A stretch of 64,000 bases of DNA from JAJRXR01 sp041402005 (GTDB lineage Bacteria > Planctomycetota > Phycisphaerae > Phycisphaerales > UBA1924): the NCBI GenBank assembly GCA_041402005.1, contig JAWKTB010000002.1:521267-585266 (forward strand). The letters are read 5' to 3'. The notes beneath the pieces were generated by a model, which searched no databases, was not told the origin of the DNA, and worked only from the letters and a program-made list of their open reading frames with translations. Position numbers and translations under genes: made by a program. Below, piece after piece: positions 24,081-31,860 of this stretch; the stretch's first letter is position 1; every line of letters begins with the position of its first letter.

Positions 24081-24659
24081 ATGAGGTGGATCCGTCCCCG
24101 AGGCGTGGTTGTCGTTGGCGTGATCCTGCTCGTCGCTCTCGTGGGCTACGGCTTGATCCGCAACCTGGGCAAAGCCCGTGTGTACCCACGCCGAACCGCG
24201 AGCGAGACATATCTGCGAGCCATCGCCCAGGGCATGCACACGTACGCGAGCGAGCCCGACGGGATGTACCCGAGCGGGTTTGGCGTGCTGATCTGGGAGG
24301 GTCTGATCTCCCCAGATGTACTCCTCTCGCCATCGGATGCTCGCGAAAGTAATATCGAGAACGAATTGCTCGACTTCGACTGGCGATACGACGACGATGC
24401 TCTGCCGTTCAACGAGATGAACCGGTTCGCCGCGGAGCGATCCTCCTACATCGTCCTCGCGTGGGGTGAACAACGCGTTTTCAACGCCGACCGGGTCCTC
24501 GCATACGAACGGCTCGACCACCGGGCGTCGGATGCGCTCGTCGTGTTCCACTCTCTCGAAGTCGTGCGGCTGCCGCCAAGCGAAGCGGCTGCAGAGATCC
24601 TGGAGGCTGGCTTCGAGCCCGTCTGGGCCGATGGGTCCATCAAGCATCAGGCGCCATGA
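24081..24659 (+). CDS. Membrane-anchored protein, first of two tandem paralogues
   Basis: A 192-residue protein with one N-terminal helix at residues 8-26 and a soluble extracytoplasmic domain. The segment RAIAQGMHTYASEPDGMYP followed by LIWEGLISPDVLLSPSD recalls the body of type II pseudopilin-like proteins, in which a list of residues after the helix precedes a sample-like loop. The prepilin cleavage site is absent. It shares this pattern and the ending EPVWAD with the next gene, whose ATG overlaps its stop (ATGA). The two are therefore a local duplication translated together. Role unknown. Confidence 0.65.
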   Translation: MRWIRPRGVVVVGVILLVALVGYGLIRNLGKARVYPRRTASETYLRAIAQGMHTYASEPDGMYPSGFGVLIWEGLISPDVLLSPSDARESNIENELLDFDWRYDDDALPFNEMNRFAAERSSYIVLAWGEQRVFNADRVLAYERLDHRASDALVVFHSLEVVRLPPSEAAAEILEAGFEPVWADGSIKHQAP

Positions 24660-25201
24660 ACCATAAACACAAGCGAACGCTCGTCGTGCTGGCCGTACTG
24701 GCCGCCCTCGTCGCCTGCTGTGGGGGAGCCGGCGCCTGGCTCTACAACAAGGTCGCAACCGCCGCGCTTATCAGCTATAGCCAGAGCCAACTCCATATCA
24801 TCTGGCACGCCCTGTACGAGCACGCGAGCGAGCACGGTGGCGAGTATCCAACCGGGTATGGCGTGCTGGTATGGTCAGGCGCTATCTCCCCGGAGTTGCT
24901 CGTTTCGCCCTTCGAGCGATCGGAGGCGATCGACGAATACGACTGGGATCAGGTCTACACGTCGGAGACTCCGCCCCCCGGGCTTGACGCGTTCATTGAG
25001 AGGAATGGCTCGTACGTCGTGCTCGTCTGGGGACAGCCACGGACGGACTCGCCGGATGTCCTGTTCGCCTACGAACGTCTGCGGCGAGGTTCTCGCGGAA
25101 CTCCGCTGATCTACGCCGACCGCAAAGTCCTCTTCGTTCCCAACGCCGAAGCCGAACGCCTCATCCGCGCCGCCGGCCACGAGCCCGTCTGGGCCGACTA
25201 G
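24656..25201 (+). CDS. Membrane-anchored protein, second of two tandem paralogues
   Basis: A 181-residue protein with an N-terminal helix at 8-28, followed by IIWHALYEHASEHGGEYP and LVWSGAISPELLVSPFE, which match the preceding gene position for position. The protein ends AAGHEPVWAD, while the first copy continues seven or eight residues further. It starts on the stop codon of the first copy (ATGA). It is convergent with the next gene, with only six bases between stops. Identity between the copies is modest, so the duplication is old. Function unknown. Confidence 0.65.
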   Translation: MNHKHKRTLVVLAVLAALVACCGGAGAWLYNKVATAALISYSQSQLHIIWHALYEHASEHGGEYPTGYGVLVWSGAISPELLVSPFERSEAIDEYDWDQVYTSETPPPGLDAFIERNGSYVVLVWGQPRTDSPDVLFAYERLRRGSRGTPLIYADRKVLFVPNAEAERLIRAAGHEPVWAD

Positions 25202-25207
25202 CCTGCA

Positions 25208-25948
25208 TCAGGCTGGCAGCGTCACCTCCGCCAGATCCAGCGTCAGATACCGCAGCGAGACCTGTGTCGGCAGCTCCGCGGGGATCGCGAACAGCACGCG
25301 CACCCTCGCCGGGCCCTCGATCATGAACTCGTCCGGGTCGCGCTGCTCGTCGGGGTCCTCGTCCCGCGGCTCGATCGCCGTCGTCGGATCGCCGGCCAGC
25401 GCGTCGATCGCTCGCTCGCCCTCGTCCCCGTCGATGCGCTCCGCCTTGAACGCGTTCCCCTGCAGCCCCGTCCACATCGCCATGATGCCGCGCTTCAGGG
25501 GGTCGGTCTCGGTTCCGATCGGCACGAGCGAGAACTGTGACGGCTGCCACCGGCCCATGTCGAGCTCGTCGTCCTCGACGCGCCTCGACACCGCCTCCGC
25601 TGCAGGGTCGGGGCGGACGGTCATGTCGATCGAGACCCACCGGTCCGGCCCGTCGACCTCGCCGTCCACTTGCTCCGCCTCGCTCAGCTCGAGGAAGTCC
25701 GGCGGCGCCGCGGCGAGCTCGACGCGATGGATCGTCACGACCGCGCCCCGCATGATCGCGGACGCCTTGCGCATCTCGGTCGCCATCGTGACGCGCCACC
25801 ACCGCCGGATCAGGCGCCACGTCAGCCAGATGAAGAACAGCACGGTCCCGGGCACGACCAGCGCCGCCGCCCAGATCGGGAGCCAACGGCTGCCCACGAT
25901 CACCGCGCAGATCGCCAGCAGGACGAAGATGAGGTAGAGCTTGACCAC
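25208..25948 (-). CDS. Membrane protein with soluble C-terminal domain
   Basis: A 246-residue protein with two helices near residues 5-20 and 26-46, a basic stretch (WRLIRRWWR), then a soluble domain with many Asp and Glu (EDDELDMGRW, EDPDEQRDPDEF) that ends in beta strands. The frame runs on to 26134, but that part reads through an intergenic repeat, so GTG 25948 (start VVKLYLIF) is preferred. No known family recognised. Confidence 0.6.
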   Translation of the reverse strand: MVKLYLIFVLLAICAVIVGSRWLPIWAAALVVPGTVLFFIWLTWRLIRRWWRVTMATEMRKASAIMRGAVVTIHRVELAAAPPDFLELSEAEQVDGEVDGPDRWVSIDMTVRPDPAAEAVSRRVEDDELDMGRWQPSQFSLVPIGTETDPLKRGIMAMWTGLQGNAFKAERIDGDEGERAIDALAGDPTTAIEPRDEDPDEQRDPDEFMIEGPARVRVLFAIPAELPTQVSLRYLTLDLAEVTLPA

Positions 25949-25980
25949 GCCGAGTCCCTGGAAGTCGTGTCCGACGGATC

Positions 25981-26053
25981 GGTGGTATGGGCTTCCAGCC
26001 CGTACGAATCCAAGATTGATTGCCGGAAAGACGGGCAAGATGCCCGTACCACC
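25981..26053. repeat. Composite inverted repeat, family B
   Basis: The ends pair as GGTGGTATGGGC (25981-25992) and GCCCGTACCACC (26042-26053), 11 of 12 bases. Inside are two small hairpins, GGGCTTCCAGCCC and CGGGCAAGATGCCCG. Read on the minus strand it encodes GGTGILPV, a peptide I remember as a common spurious translation in planctomycete genomes. The right half matches a stretch inside dinG at 8942-8965. Confidence 0.75.
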
Positions 26054-26131
26054 GACCCTTGGCGGATCCTTCAAGCCGAACCGAGAACGCGGCGAGTCTA
26101 TAGCCAGGCGCCCCGCCCCGACCCGTCGTGC

Positions 26132-26189
26132 CACTGACCGGTCCGCCGGTCAGTGCCGTACCCAGCACTGACCCGAGGACGGGTCAGTG
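26132..26189. repeat. Two adjacent 10-bp hairpins, family C
   Basis: CACTGACCGG-TCCG-CCGGTCAGTG at 26132-26155 and CACTGACCCG-AGGA-CGGGTCAGTG at 26166-26189 are perfect stems with four-base loops, ten bases apart. The second holds the stop codon of the HIT gene (26184-26186) and so encodes its last residues. Position fits a terminator for the HIT transcript. Confidence 0.8.
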
Positions 26190-26651
26190 GCACGTCTCAT
26201 CGCCACCCTCCGGAGCGGCGCCAAGAGCCGCACGGATCGCCGCGATGAGATCCCGATCAGCGCCCCCCGGGTCGCTCGCCCGCGCCCCCGTCCAGTCGTA
26301 CGCCGACATCGGCGGCTTGGCCCGCAGCGCCTCCGCCTCGTCCGCGAACCGCGGGATCACGTGCGCGTGCAGCTCCGGCACGAGGTTGCCCAGGATCTCG
26401 TAGTTGATCCGCACCGCCCCGGTCACGCCCAGCACGGCGTCCCCGAGGCGCCCCATGTCGTCGAGGAACGCCCGGCGAGCGTCGGGCGCCAGGGCGTTCA
26501 GATGCGGTGCGACCGGGTCGGCCAGCAGCAGGCAGTACCCCCGCAACGGCTGCGTGTCGCCGAGCACCGCCCAGCCGGAGGCCAGGCGGGCGATGACGTG
26601 GGGGTTCTCGCCACGATGGGCGGCGGAGATTCGGGAGGCGATCAGGCCCAT
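26184..26651 (-). CDS. HIT-family nucleotide hydrolase or transferase
   Basis: A 155-residue histidine-triad protein; the family hydrolyses or transfers nucleotides at the alpha-phosphate through a His-AMP intermediate. The motif HAHVIPRF at about 100-107 fits H-x-H with hydrophobic neighbours, although the usual third His is replaced (ELHAHVIPR), as in some family members. The YCLLLADPVAPHLNAL segment matches the fold. ATG 26651 is preferred over GTG 26657. It follows the HsdR_N-like gene by 12 bases on the same strand and may be co-transcribed with it. Its 3' end lies in a hairpin repeat. Exact substrate unknown. Confidence 0.8.
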   Translation of the reverse strand: MGLIASRISAAHRGENPHVIARLASGWAVLGDTQPLRGYCLLLADPVAPHLNALAPDARRAFLDDMGRLGDAVLGVTGAVRINYEILGNLVPELHAHVIPRFADEAEALRAKPPMSAYDWTGARASDPGGADRDLIAAIRAALGAAPEGGDETCH

Positions 26652-26663
26652 CGTCACTGCTGA

Positions 26664-27758
26664 TTACGATTCTGCATTTGCTGGAAGCACGTGGGACAGT
26701 GACTGGCGGATGCGGTCAGCGTGCTGGAACAGGTCATCGACCTGCTCAATTGGGATCCGCTCTTCCTTCTTGTTTGCGTCAAACACACCCAGGTACTTCT
26801 GGCTCCTATTGAACCAGAGTCGACACACGGGCTTTCGGTTGTTGTCGTCAAGCAGGATTCCGAAATAGGTCTTGACATCCCGCGCCGTGATGCGTGACGC
26901 AGGCACTAGCTCTCGAAGAATCGCTTTGACGATATAAAATCCGTTCAGCTCTTCAACGGTCGTCACAACACCGGTTTCATCCGCCTCGTTCTCGCCGGAC
27001 TTGCTCTCGGCTGATATGGCTTCGAGTTCGACGGCATGATCATCTTCGCCGCGGTTTGAACGAAGCGCCGCCTGCAAGCGAGTTTCCACCGATAGCCCAA
27101 TGTGATCCAGAATCGCGCTACGCACGATGGGGCGAAAGCGATCGATGACAGTCTGGCGCATCTGACCGTTGTGCAGGGGCTCCGCGAAATGCCGCACAAA
27201 CTCGTCGGAGGGCTCTGTCATTTCCCGGACAAAATGAGCGCGGACCGCGTTCTTGATTCGCATGCATTCCGCGTCTGCGAGAACAACCTCTAGGTCAAAC
27301 TTGTCCTTCGAGAACTGTGACAGGCGCTCAGCGGCGTCCTTGTTCAGTTTGTCGAGACTCAGCACAAAGAACGGCGCCGCGTCGAGCTTGTTTGGTTCTG
27401 ACAAATCGGAAAAGAAACGGTACTCGATGCCATCAGTAAGGATGGCGATCCGGGCTTTGGTGACACTGAAGTAACGGTACAGCTGTGAACTGTATGAATC
27501 CAGCTTAGCTCCACAGGGCTTGCACTCGAACAAAATGATTGGCGCGCCATTCTGGAAGACCGCGTAATCGACCTTCTCGCCTTTCTTGATGCCGACATCC
27601 GCAGTGAACTCTGGGACGACTTCGCTCGGGTTGAAAATGTCGTAGCCGAGTTCGCGGATGAACGGCAGTACGAGGGCCGTCTTTGTCGCTTCCTCGGTTA
27701 GTGTGTCACTACGCACAAGATCAAGGCGATCTGCCAACGCAGAGATGCGTTCCAACAT
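26664..27758 (-). CDS. Stand-alone HsdR_N (type I restriction R subunit N-terminal) nuclease-like protein
   Basis: This 364-residue protein resembles the N-terminal nuclease domain of type I restriction R subunits. It has a PD-(D/E)xK arrangement: Asp64 in KVDYAVF and Glu78-x-Lys80 in LFECKP, after NPSEVVPEFTADVG. There is no helicase domain and no HsdM or HsdS gene nearby, so it is not a complete type I system. The last 150 residues are less familiar and include VEELNGFYIVKAILREL. Base composition is visibly richer in A and T than its neighbours, which suggests transfer. It sits directly after an orphan copy of the uvrA 3' end (27812-27865). A short palindrome precedes its start. Confidence 0.8.
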   Translation of the reverse strand: MLERISALADRLDLVRSDTLTEEATKTALVLPFIRELGYDIFNPSEVVPEFTADVGIKKGEKVDYAVFQNGAPIILFECKPCGAKLDSYSSQLYRYFSVTKARIAILTDGIEYRFFSDLSEPNKLDAAPFFVLSLDKLNKDAAERLSQFSKDKFDLEVVLADAECMRIKNAVRAHFVREMTEPSDEFVRHFAEPLHNGQMRQTVIDRFRPIVRSAILDHIGLSVETRLQAALRSNRGEDDHAVELEAISAESKSGENEADETGVVTTVEELNGFYIVKAILRELVPASRITARDVKTYFGILLDDNNRKPVCRLWFNRSQKYLGVFDANKKEERIPIEQVDDLFQHADRIRQSLSHVLPANAES

Positions 27759-27770
27759 AGTTGTCTCCCC

Positions 27771-27788
27771 TATTGATAGGGGAAGTAT
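27771..27788. promoter_or_regulatory. Palindrome and possible promoter before the HsdR_N gene
   Basis: CCCCTAT-TG-ATAGGGG lies just upstream of ATG 27758. A TATACT box and the 8-base palindrome ACCTAGGT lie immediately beyond it (27786-27796) on the minus strand. The dyad would be near the transcription start and could be an operator or a 5' hairpin. No clear -35 box. Confidence 0.4.
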
Positions 27789-27811
27789 ACCTAGGTCCCC
27801 CCGCTGGGCGT

Positions 27812-27865
27812 CTACACCATCCCCGCCAGATACCGCCCCGTGTGGCTCCTCTTCGCCCTCGTCAC
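27812..27865 (-). pseudogene. Orphan copy of the uvrA 3' end
   Basis: Seventeen codons and a TAG stop read V-T-R-A-K-R-S-H-T-G-R-Y-L-A-G-M-V. The true uvrA end reads V-A-R-A-K-G-S-H-T-G-R-Y-L-Q-G-M-L. Over the last 41 bases the two copies match at 36. The orphan begins seven bases after the stop of the lipoprotein gene and ends 53 bases before the HsdR_N start codon. No longer part of any full gene. See the parallel remnant of dcd at 63129-63242. Confidence 0.8.
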
Positions 27866-27871
27866 CGTCGG

Positions 27872-28306
27872 TCAGGGTGTCAAAGCGGACGCGCTCGGGA
27901 GCCAGGCGGTATCCCCGAGCATGTCGTACCGGTAGAAGCTGCCGTCCTCGGCGAGCTTGAAGGTATCCAGGTGGTGGAACGCTTCCGGGCCGTCCTCGTA
28001 GAGCGTGAAATACAGCGTTGGCGATCCGGTGTCGTCGGCGAGCTCTTTGAGCACCGCGATGACCGGGTTCCGGATCTGCGTGATCCGCTTGATCTCATCG
28101 GGGGAGAGCCGATGAAGCGCCGTTCTGACCTTGGGGACCCACTCTTCGGGAATTTCCGGCGTCGATTGGATATGCACGATGTCGTCGATCGGGTATTCGA
28201 TCGCGGTTCGTGGCCTTGGCGCATCGGCTCGCGGCTGTACGACCTGCGTGTGGTGACAGGAGGTCAGCACAAGCGAGCAGAACGCCATGCCCATCGTGAT
28301 CCACAT
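27872..28306 (-). CDS. Small predicted lipoprotein
   Basis: A 144-residue protein with a short signal ending in the lipobox LVLTSC (Cys16), so it is likely lipid-anchored after export. The mature part is polar, with RTALHRLSPDEIKRITQIR and TLYFTLYEDGPEAFHHLDTF. No family recognised. It starts 17 bases after the uvrA stop codon and is followed by the orphan copy of the uvrA end, so it lies between two copies of that sequence. ATG 28306 is the first ATG giving a signal peptide; ATG 28291 or 28285 is also possible. Confidence 0.65.
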   Translation of the reverse strand: MWITMGMAFCSLVLTSCHHTQVVQPRADAPRPRTAIEYPIDDIVHIQSTPEIPEEWVPKVRTALHRLSPDEIKRITQIRNPVIAVLKELADDTGSPTLYFTLYEDGPEAFHHLDTFKLAEDGSFYRYDMLGDTAWLPSASALTP

Positions 28307-28323
28307 GTGTCCCTTGCCGAGCG

Positions 28324-31300
28324 TCACAGCATCCCCTGCAAATACCGCCCCGTGTGACTCCCCTTCGCCCGAGCCACCTGCTCCGGCGTGCCCGTCGCGA
28401 CGAGCGTGCCCCCGCCGTCGCCGCCCTCGGGGCCCAGGTCGATGATCCAGTCCGCGCACTTGATCACGTCCAGGTTGTGCTCGATCACGACCAGCGTGTT
28501 CCCCGCGTCGGCGAGTCGGGCCAGCACCTCCAGCAGCTTGCGGATGTCCTCGAAGTGCAGGCCGGTCGTCGGCTCGTCGAGGATGTAGAGGGTGCGTTCG
28601 CCGGTCCCCGTGCCGTCGTGGCGGACGCCCTTGCCAAGCTCGGTCGCGAGCTTCACGCGCTGGGCCTCGCCGCCGGAGAGGGTGGTGGAGGGCTGGCCGA
28701 GCGTGATGTAGTCGAGGCCGACGTCGTGCAGGCACTGGGCGAAGCGGAGGATCTTGGGGTGGTTCTCGAAGAACGTGCAGGCGGTCTCGACGGTCATGTC
28801 GAGCACGTCGGCGATCGTCTTGCCGCGGTAGGTGACCTCCAGCGTCTCGCGGTTGTAGCGCTTCCCGCCGCAGACCTCGCACTCGACGTAGACGTCGGGC
28901 AAAAAATGCATCTCGATCTTCTTGAGGCCCTGGCCCTGGCAGGCCTCGCACCGCCCGCCGCCGCGGTTTCCGGGGACGTTGAAGCTGAACCGCCCGGGCT
29001 GGTAGCCGCGGATCTTGGATTCTTTCGTCTGGGTGAAGACGCGTCGGATGTCGTCGAAGATGCCGGTGTACGTTGCGGGATTACTCCGCGGCGTCCTGCC
29101 GATCGGCGACTGGTCCACCTCGATCACGCGGTCGATCTGGGCGAGGCCGTTGATGCGGCTGTGCTGGCCCGGCTTATCGCGTGAACCCGTGAGCTGCTGG
29201 CGAGTTGCCTTGAGCAGGATGTCGTTGACGAGCGTGCTCTTGCCCGAGCCCGAGACGCCGGTGACGCAGACCATGCCGCCGACGGGGAAGGCGACGTCGA
29301 TGTTCTTGAGGTTGTTGTGCTTGGCGCCCTTGATGACGAGGGCCTTCTTCTCGCTGACGTCCCGGCGTGAAGTCGGCGTGAGGATCTTGCGCCGCCCGGC
29401 GAGGTAGTCGCCCGTCAGGCTCTCGGGCGCGGCGCAGATGTCGGCGATCGAGCCCTGCGCGACGACGCGCCCGCCGTGCACGCCCGGGCCGGGGCCCAGG
29501 TCCACGACGTGGTCCGCCGACCGGATCATGTCCTCGTCGTGCTCGACGACGAGGACGGTGTTGCCGATGTCGGTGAGGTGGCGGAGGGTGGCGATGAGGC
29601 GGTCGTTGTCGCGTTGGTGGAGGCCGATGGTGGGCTCGTCGAGGACGTAGCAGGCGCCGACCAAACCACTCCCGACCTGGGTCGCGAGCCTGATCCGCTG
29701 GGCCTCGCCGCCCGAGAGCGTCGCGGTCCGCCGATCGAGCGAGAGGTACTCGAGGCCGACCGAGGCGAGGAACCTGAGTCGGTTGCCGACCTCGCGCAGG
29801 ATCGGCTCGGCGATCTGGGCCTGCTCCTTCGTGAGCCTCAACCCCCCCACGAACGCGATCGCGTCCGTGATGTTCAGGCGGCTGAGTTCCGAGATGTTCA
29901 GCATCGTCCCGTCGTGCTTCGGGCGCCCGATGACCGTGTCCGAGAAGGCCCGCGACGCATCCGCCTTGTGCGCGCTCGAAAGCTGCACGTGCAGCGCCTC
30001 GATCCGCAGTCGGTCGCCCTGGCACTGGGGGCAGACCTGCTCGGTCTGGAACTGGAGCAGGTGGTCCTTGACCCAGGCGCTCTCGGTCTTCTCGAACCAG
30101 GCGGTGAGCATCGGGAGGACGCCCGGCCACTTGGCGCCGAACTTCTTCTCGGAGTCCGCGTCCGTCCCGAAGACGAGCGCCTCGTAGACGTCGTCGGCGA
30201 GGTCCTCGATCTTCGCGTTGATGTTGATGCCGAACGCCCTGCAGAACCGGCGCAGGTACCGCGGGTAGATCATCCCGCCCGGCCCGTTCTTCTTCCACGG
30301 CGCGATCCCGCCCCGCGCGAGCGACAGCGCCTCGTCCGGCACGACGAGGTCCTCGTCGAACTCCAGGATCGCGCCCAGGCCGTGGCACGTCGGGCAGGCG
30401 CCGTAGGGCGAGTTGAAGCTGAACACCCGCGGGCTCAGTTCCTCCAGCGAGATCTCCGGATGATCCGGGTCGGCGAACTTCTCGCTGAACGTGTGGTCCG
30501 TCCAGACCCCCGTGCCTACCGGATTCGAGCCCGGAGCGTCAGCGACGGGTTTGCCTCGTCCATCGGCAACCGGTCGCTCACGCTCGCGGCTTGAATCGAC
30601 GCTGACGACAACCCCGCCGTCCCCCAGGCGCAGCGCCGCCTCGATCGACTCGGCCAGCCGCTGCCTCGCGTCCGCCTTGAGCACGATCCGGTCCACCACC
30701 GCCTCGAGCGTGTGCTTCTTGTATCGATGGAGGTTCAGCGGGTTCTCCCCGCCCTCCTTGAGCACTTCGCGCAGATCGACAACGGCGCCGTTCACGCGCG
30801 CCCGCCCCCAGCCCTGGCTGAACAGGTCCTCCAGGACGTCGCGGTGGAACCCCTTCTTCCCGCGCACGACCGGCGCCAGGACCATGAGCTTGGTCCCCTC
30901 GCCGAAGCTCATCACCGCGTCCACGATCTGCGTCGCGCTCGACGCCTCGATCCGCCGCCCGGACCGGGTCAGGACCGTCCCATCCTTCTTCGTCTTCGTC
31001 GGCGCCCACGAGTAGGGCGTCCCGCATCGCGCGTACAAGAGCCGCAGGTAGTCGTAGATCTCCGTCGTCGTCGCGACGGTGGAGCGGGGGTTGTGCGCCG
31101 CCGACCGCTGCTCGATCGCGATGGTGGGGGGGATCCCCTCGATCTCCTCGACGTCCGGCTTCTTGAGCTGATCGAGGAACTGGCGGGCGTACGCGGAGAG
31201 CGACTCCATGTACTTGCGCTGTCCCTCAGCGAAGATCGTGTCGAACGCCAGCGAACTCTTGCCCGAGCCCGACAACCCCGTCATCACGACGAGGCAATCG

Positions 31301-31491
31301 CGCGGGATCGTGACGTCGATGTCCTTGAGGTTGTGCTCCTTGGCGCCCCGGACGACGATCACGCGCTCGGGCGACCCGTCAGCCTCCCGAGCCGTGCGCG
31401 CCACCGTCTTCACCTCGACATCCGCCGCCCCGTTGCTCGTCTGGGCCCGGCGTGACCGCCGCGGCGTGCCCGCCGCCGCCTTGCTCGCCAT
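28324..31491 (-). CDS. uvrA: UvrA, excinuclease ABC subunit A
   Basis: UvrA dimers find DNA damage and load UvrB in nucleotide-excision repair. Both ABC ATPase halves are present: Walker A GLSGSGKSSLAFDTI near the N-terminus and GVSGSGKSTLVNDIL in the second half, each with an LSGGEAQR signature. The zinc-binding pairs are CPTC, CPQC, CEAC and CEVC. The protein is 1055 residues, against about 940 usually. Part of the excess is an insertion at about residues 297-329, formed by a palindromic DNA repeat; the first 40 residues are also extra. ATG 31491 is used. Its last 13 codons (GSHTGRYLQGML) also occur as a diverged copy downstream. Confidence 0.95.
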   Translation of the reverse strand: MASKAAAGTPRRSRRAQTSNGAADVEVKTVARTAREADGSPERVIVVRGAKEHNLKDIDVTIPRDCLVVMTGLSGSGKSSLAFDTIFAEGQRKYMESLSAYARQFLDQLKKPDVEEIEGIPPTIAIEQRSAAHNPRSTVATTTEIYDYLRLLYARCGTPYSWAPTKTKKDGTVLTRSGRRIEASSATQIVDAVMSFGEGTKLMVLAPVVRGKKGFHRDVLEDLFSQGWGRARVNGAVVDLREVLKEGGENPLNLHRYKKHTLEAVVDRIVLKADARQRLAESIEAALRLGDGGVVVSVDSSRERERPVADGRGKPVADAPGSNPVGTGVWTDHTFSEKFADPDHPEISLEELSPRVFSFNSPYGACPTCHGLGAILEFDEDLVVPDEALSLARGGIAPWKKNGPGGMIYPRYLRRFCRAFGININAKIEDLADDVYEALVFGTDADSEKKFGAKWPGVLPMLTAWFEKTESAWVKDHLLQFQTEQVCPQCQGDRLRIEALHVQLSSAHKADASRAFSDTVIGRPKHDGTMLNISELSRLNITDAIAFVGGLRLTKEQAQIAEPILREVGNRLRFLASVGLEYLSLDRRTATLSGGEAQRIRLATQVGSGLVGACYVLDEPTIGLHQRDNDRLIATLRHLTDIGNTVLVVEHDEDMIRSADHVVDLGPGPGVHGGRVVAQGSIADICAAPESLTGDYLAGRRKILTPTSRRDVSEKKALVIKGAKHNNLKNIDVAFPVGGMVCVTGVSGSGKSTLVNDILLKATRQQLTGSRDKPGQHSRINGLAQIDRVIEVDQSPIGRTPRSNPATYTGIFDDIRRVFTQTKESKIRGYQPGRFSFNVPGNRGGGRCEACQGQGLKKIEMHFLPDVYVECEVCGGKRYNRETLEVTYRGKTIADVLDMTVETACTFFENHPKILRFAQCLHDVGLDYITLGQPSTTLSGGEAQRVKLATELGKGVRHDGTGTGERTLYILDEPTTGLHFEDIRKLLEVLARLADAGNTLVVIEHNLDVIKCADWIIDLGPEGGDGGGTLVATGTPEQVARAKGSHTGRYLQGML
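30534..30585. repeat. Palindromic repeat in frame inside uvrA
   Basis: Arms GAGCGTCAGCGACGGGT (30534-30550) and ACCGGTCGCTCACGCTC (30569-30585) pair at 15 of 17 positions around an 18-base loop. The coding reading is a charged RERERPVADGRGKPVADAPG-like segment, which is not expected in UvrA. Sequences of this type are, from memory, common planctomycete intergenic repeats. Confidence 0.65.
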
Positions 31492-31530
31492 GCGCTCGTC
31501 CTCCGTGAACAGAGAGGATCGTACGCCGCC

Positions 31531-31779
31531 CTACCCGCCCTGTTCGTCGCCCGGTCGGGGTGTGGATTCCGGGGCGTCCGCGGGCGTCGGCGCGCCATCG
31601 CCGGGCGTCTGGGCGGCGCCCTGCCCCCGTGTTGGCGGGCTCGACGCGCCCCGAAGCTGCTGGAACAACCCGAGCAGCATCAGCCCGATCGCCACGCCGA
31701 AGAGGTACACCGCCAGCCGGCGCAGGAACCCCGGCGCGATCCCGGAGTCGGAGGCGTGGATCTCCTCATGGGGCGTCAT
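31531..31779 (-). CDS. Small single-helix membrane protein
   Basis: An 82-residue protein: about 18 polar residues, one helix near 23-42 (VYLFGVAIGLMLLGLF), then a Pro/Gly/Ala-rich tail that looks disordered. The frame is open upstream to 31854, but ATG 31779 gives a normal N-terminus. It lies between the glycosyltransferase and uvrA on the same strand. No family recognised; role unknown. Confidence 0.5.
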   Translation of the reverse strand: MTPHEEIHASDSGIAPGFLRRLAVYLFGVAIGLMLLGLFQQLRGASSPPTRGQGAAQTPGDGAPTPADAPESTPRPGDEQGG

Positions 31780-31860
31780 CGTGGGGACTCTAGGGCGCCG
31801 AGAGGCCCCCTCGTGCCACGGACCGTCTCCCGGCCCGGGCGCGCCACGATTCACGTCAGG

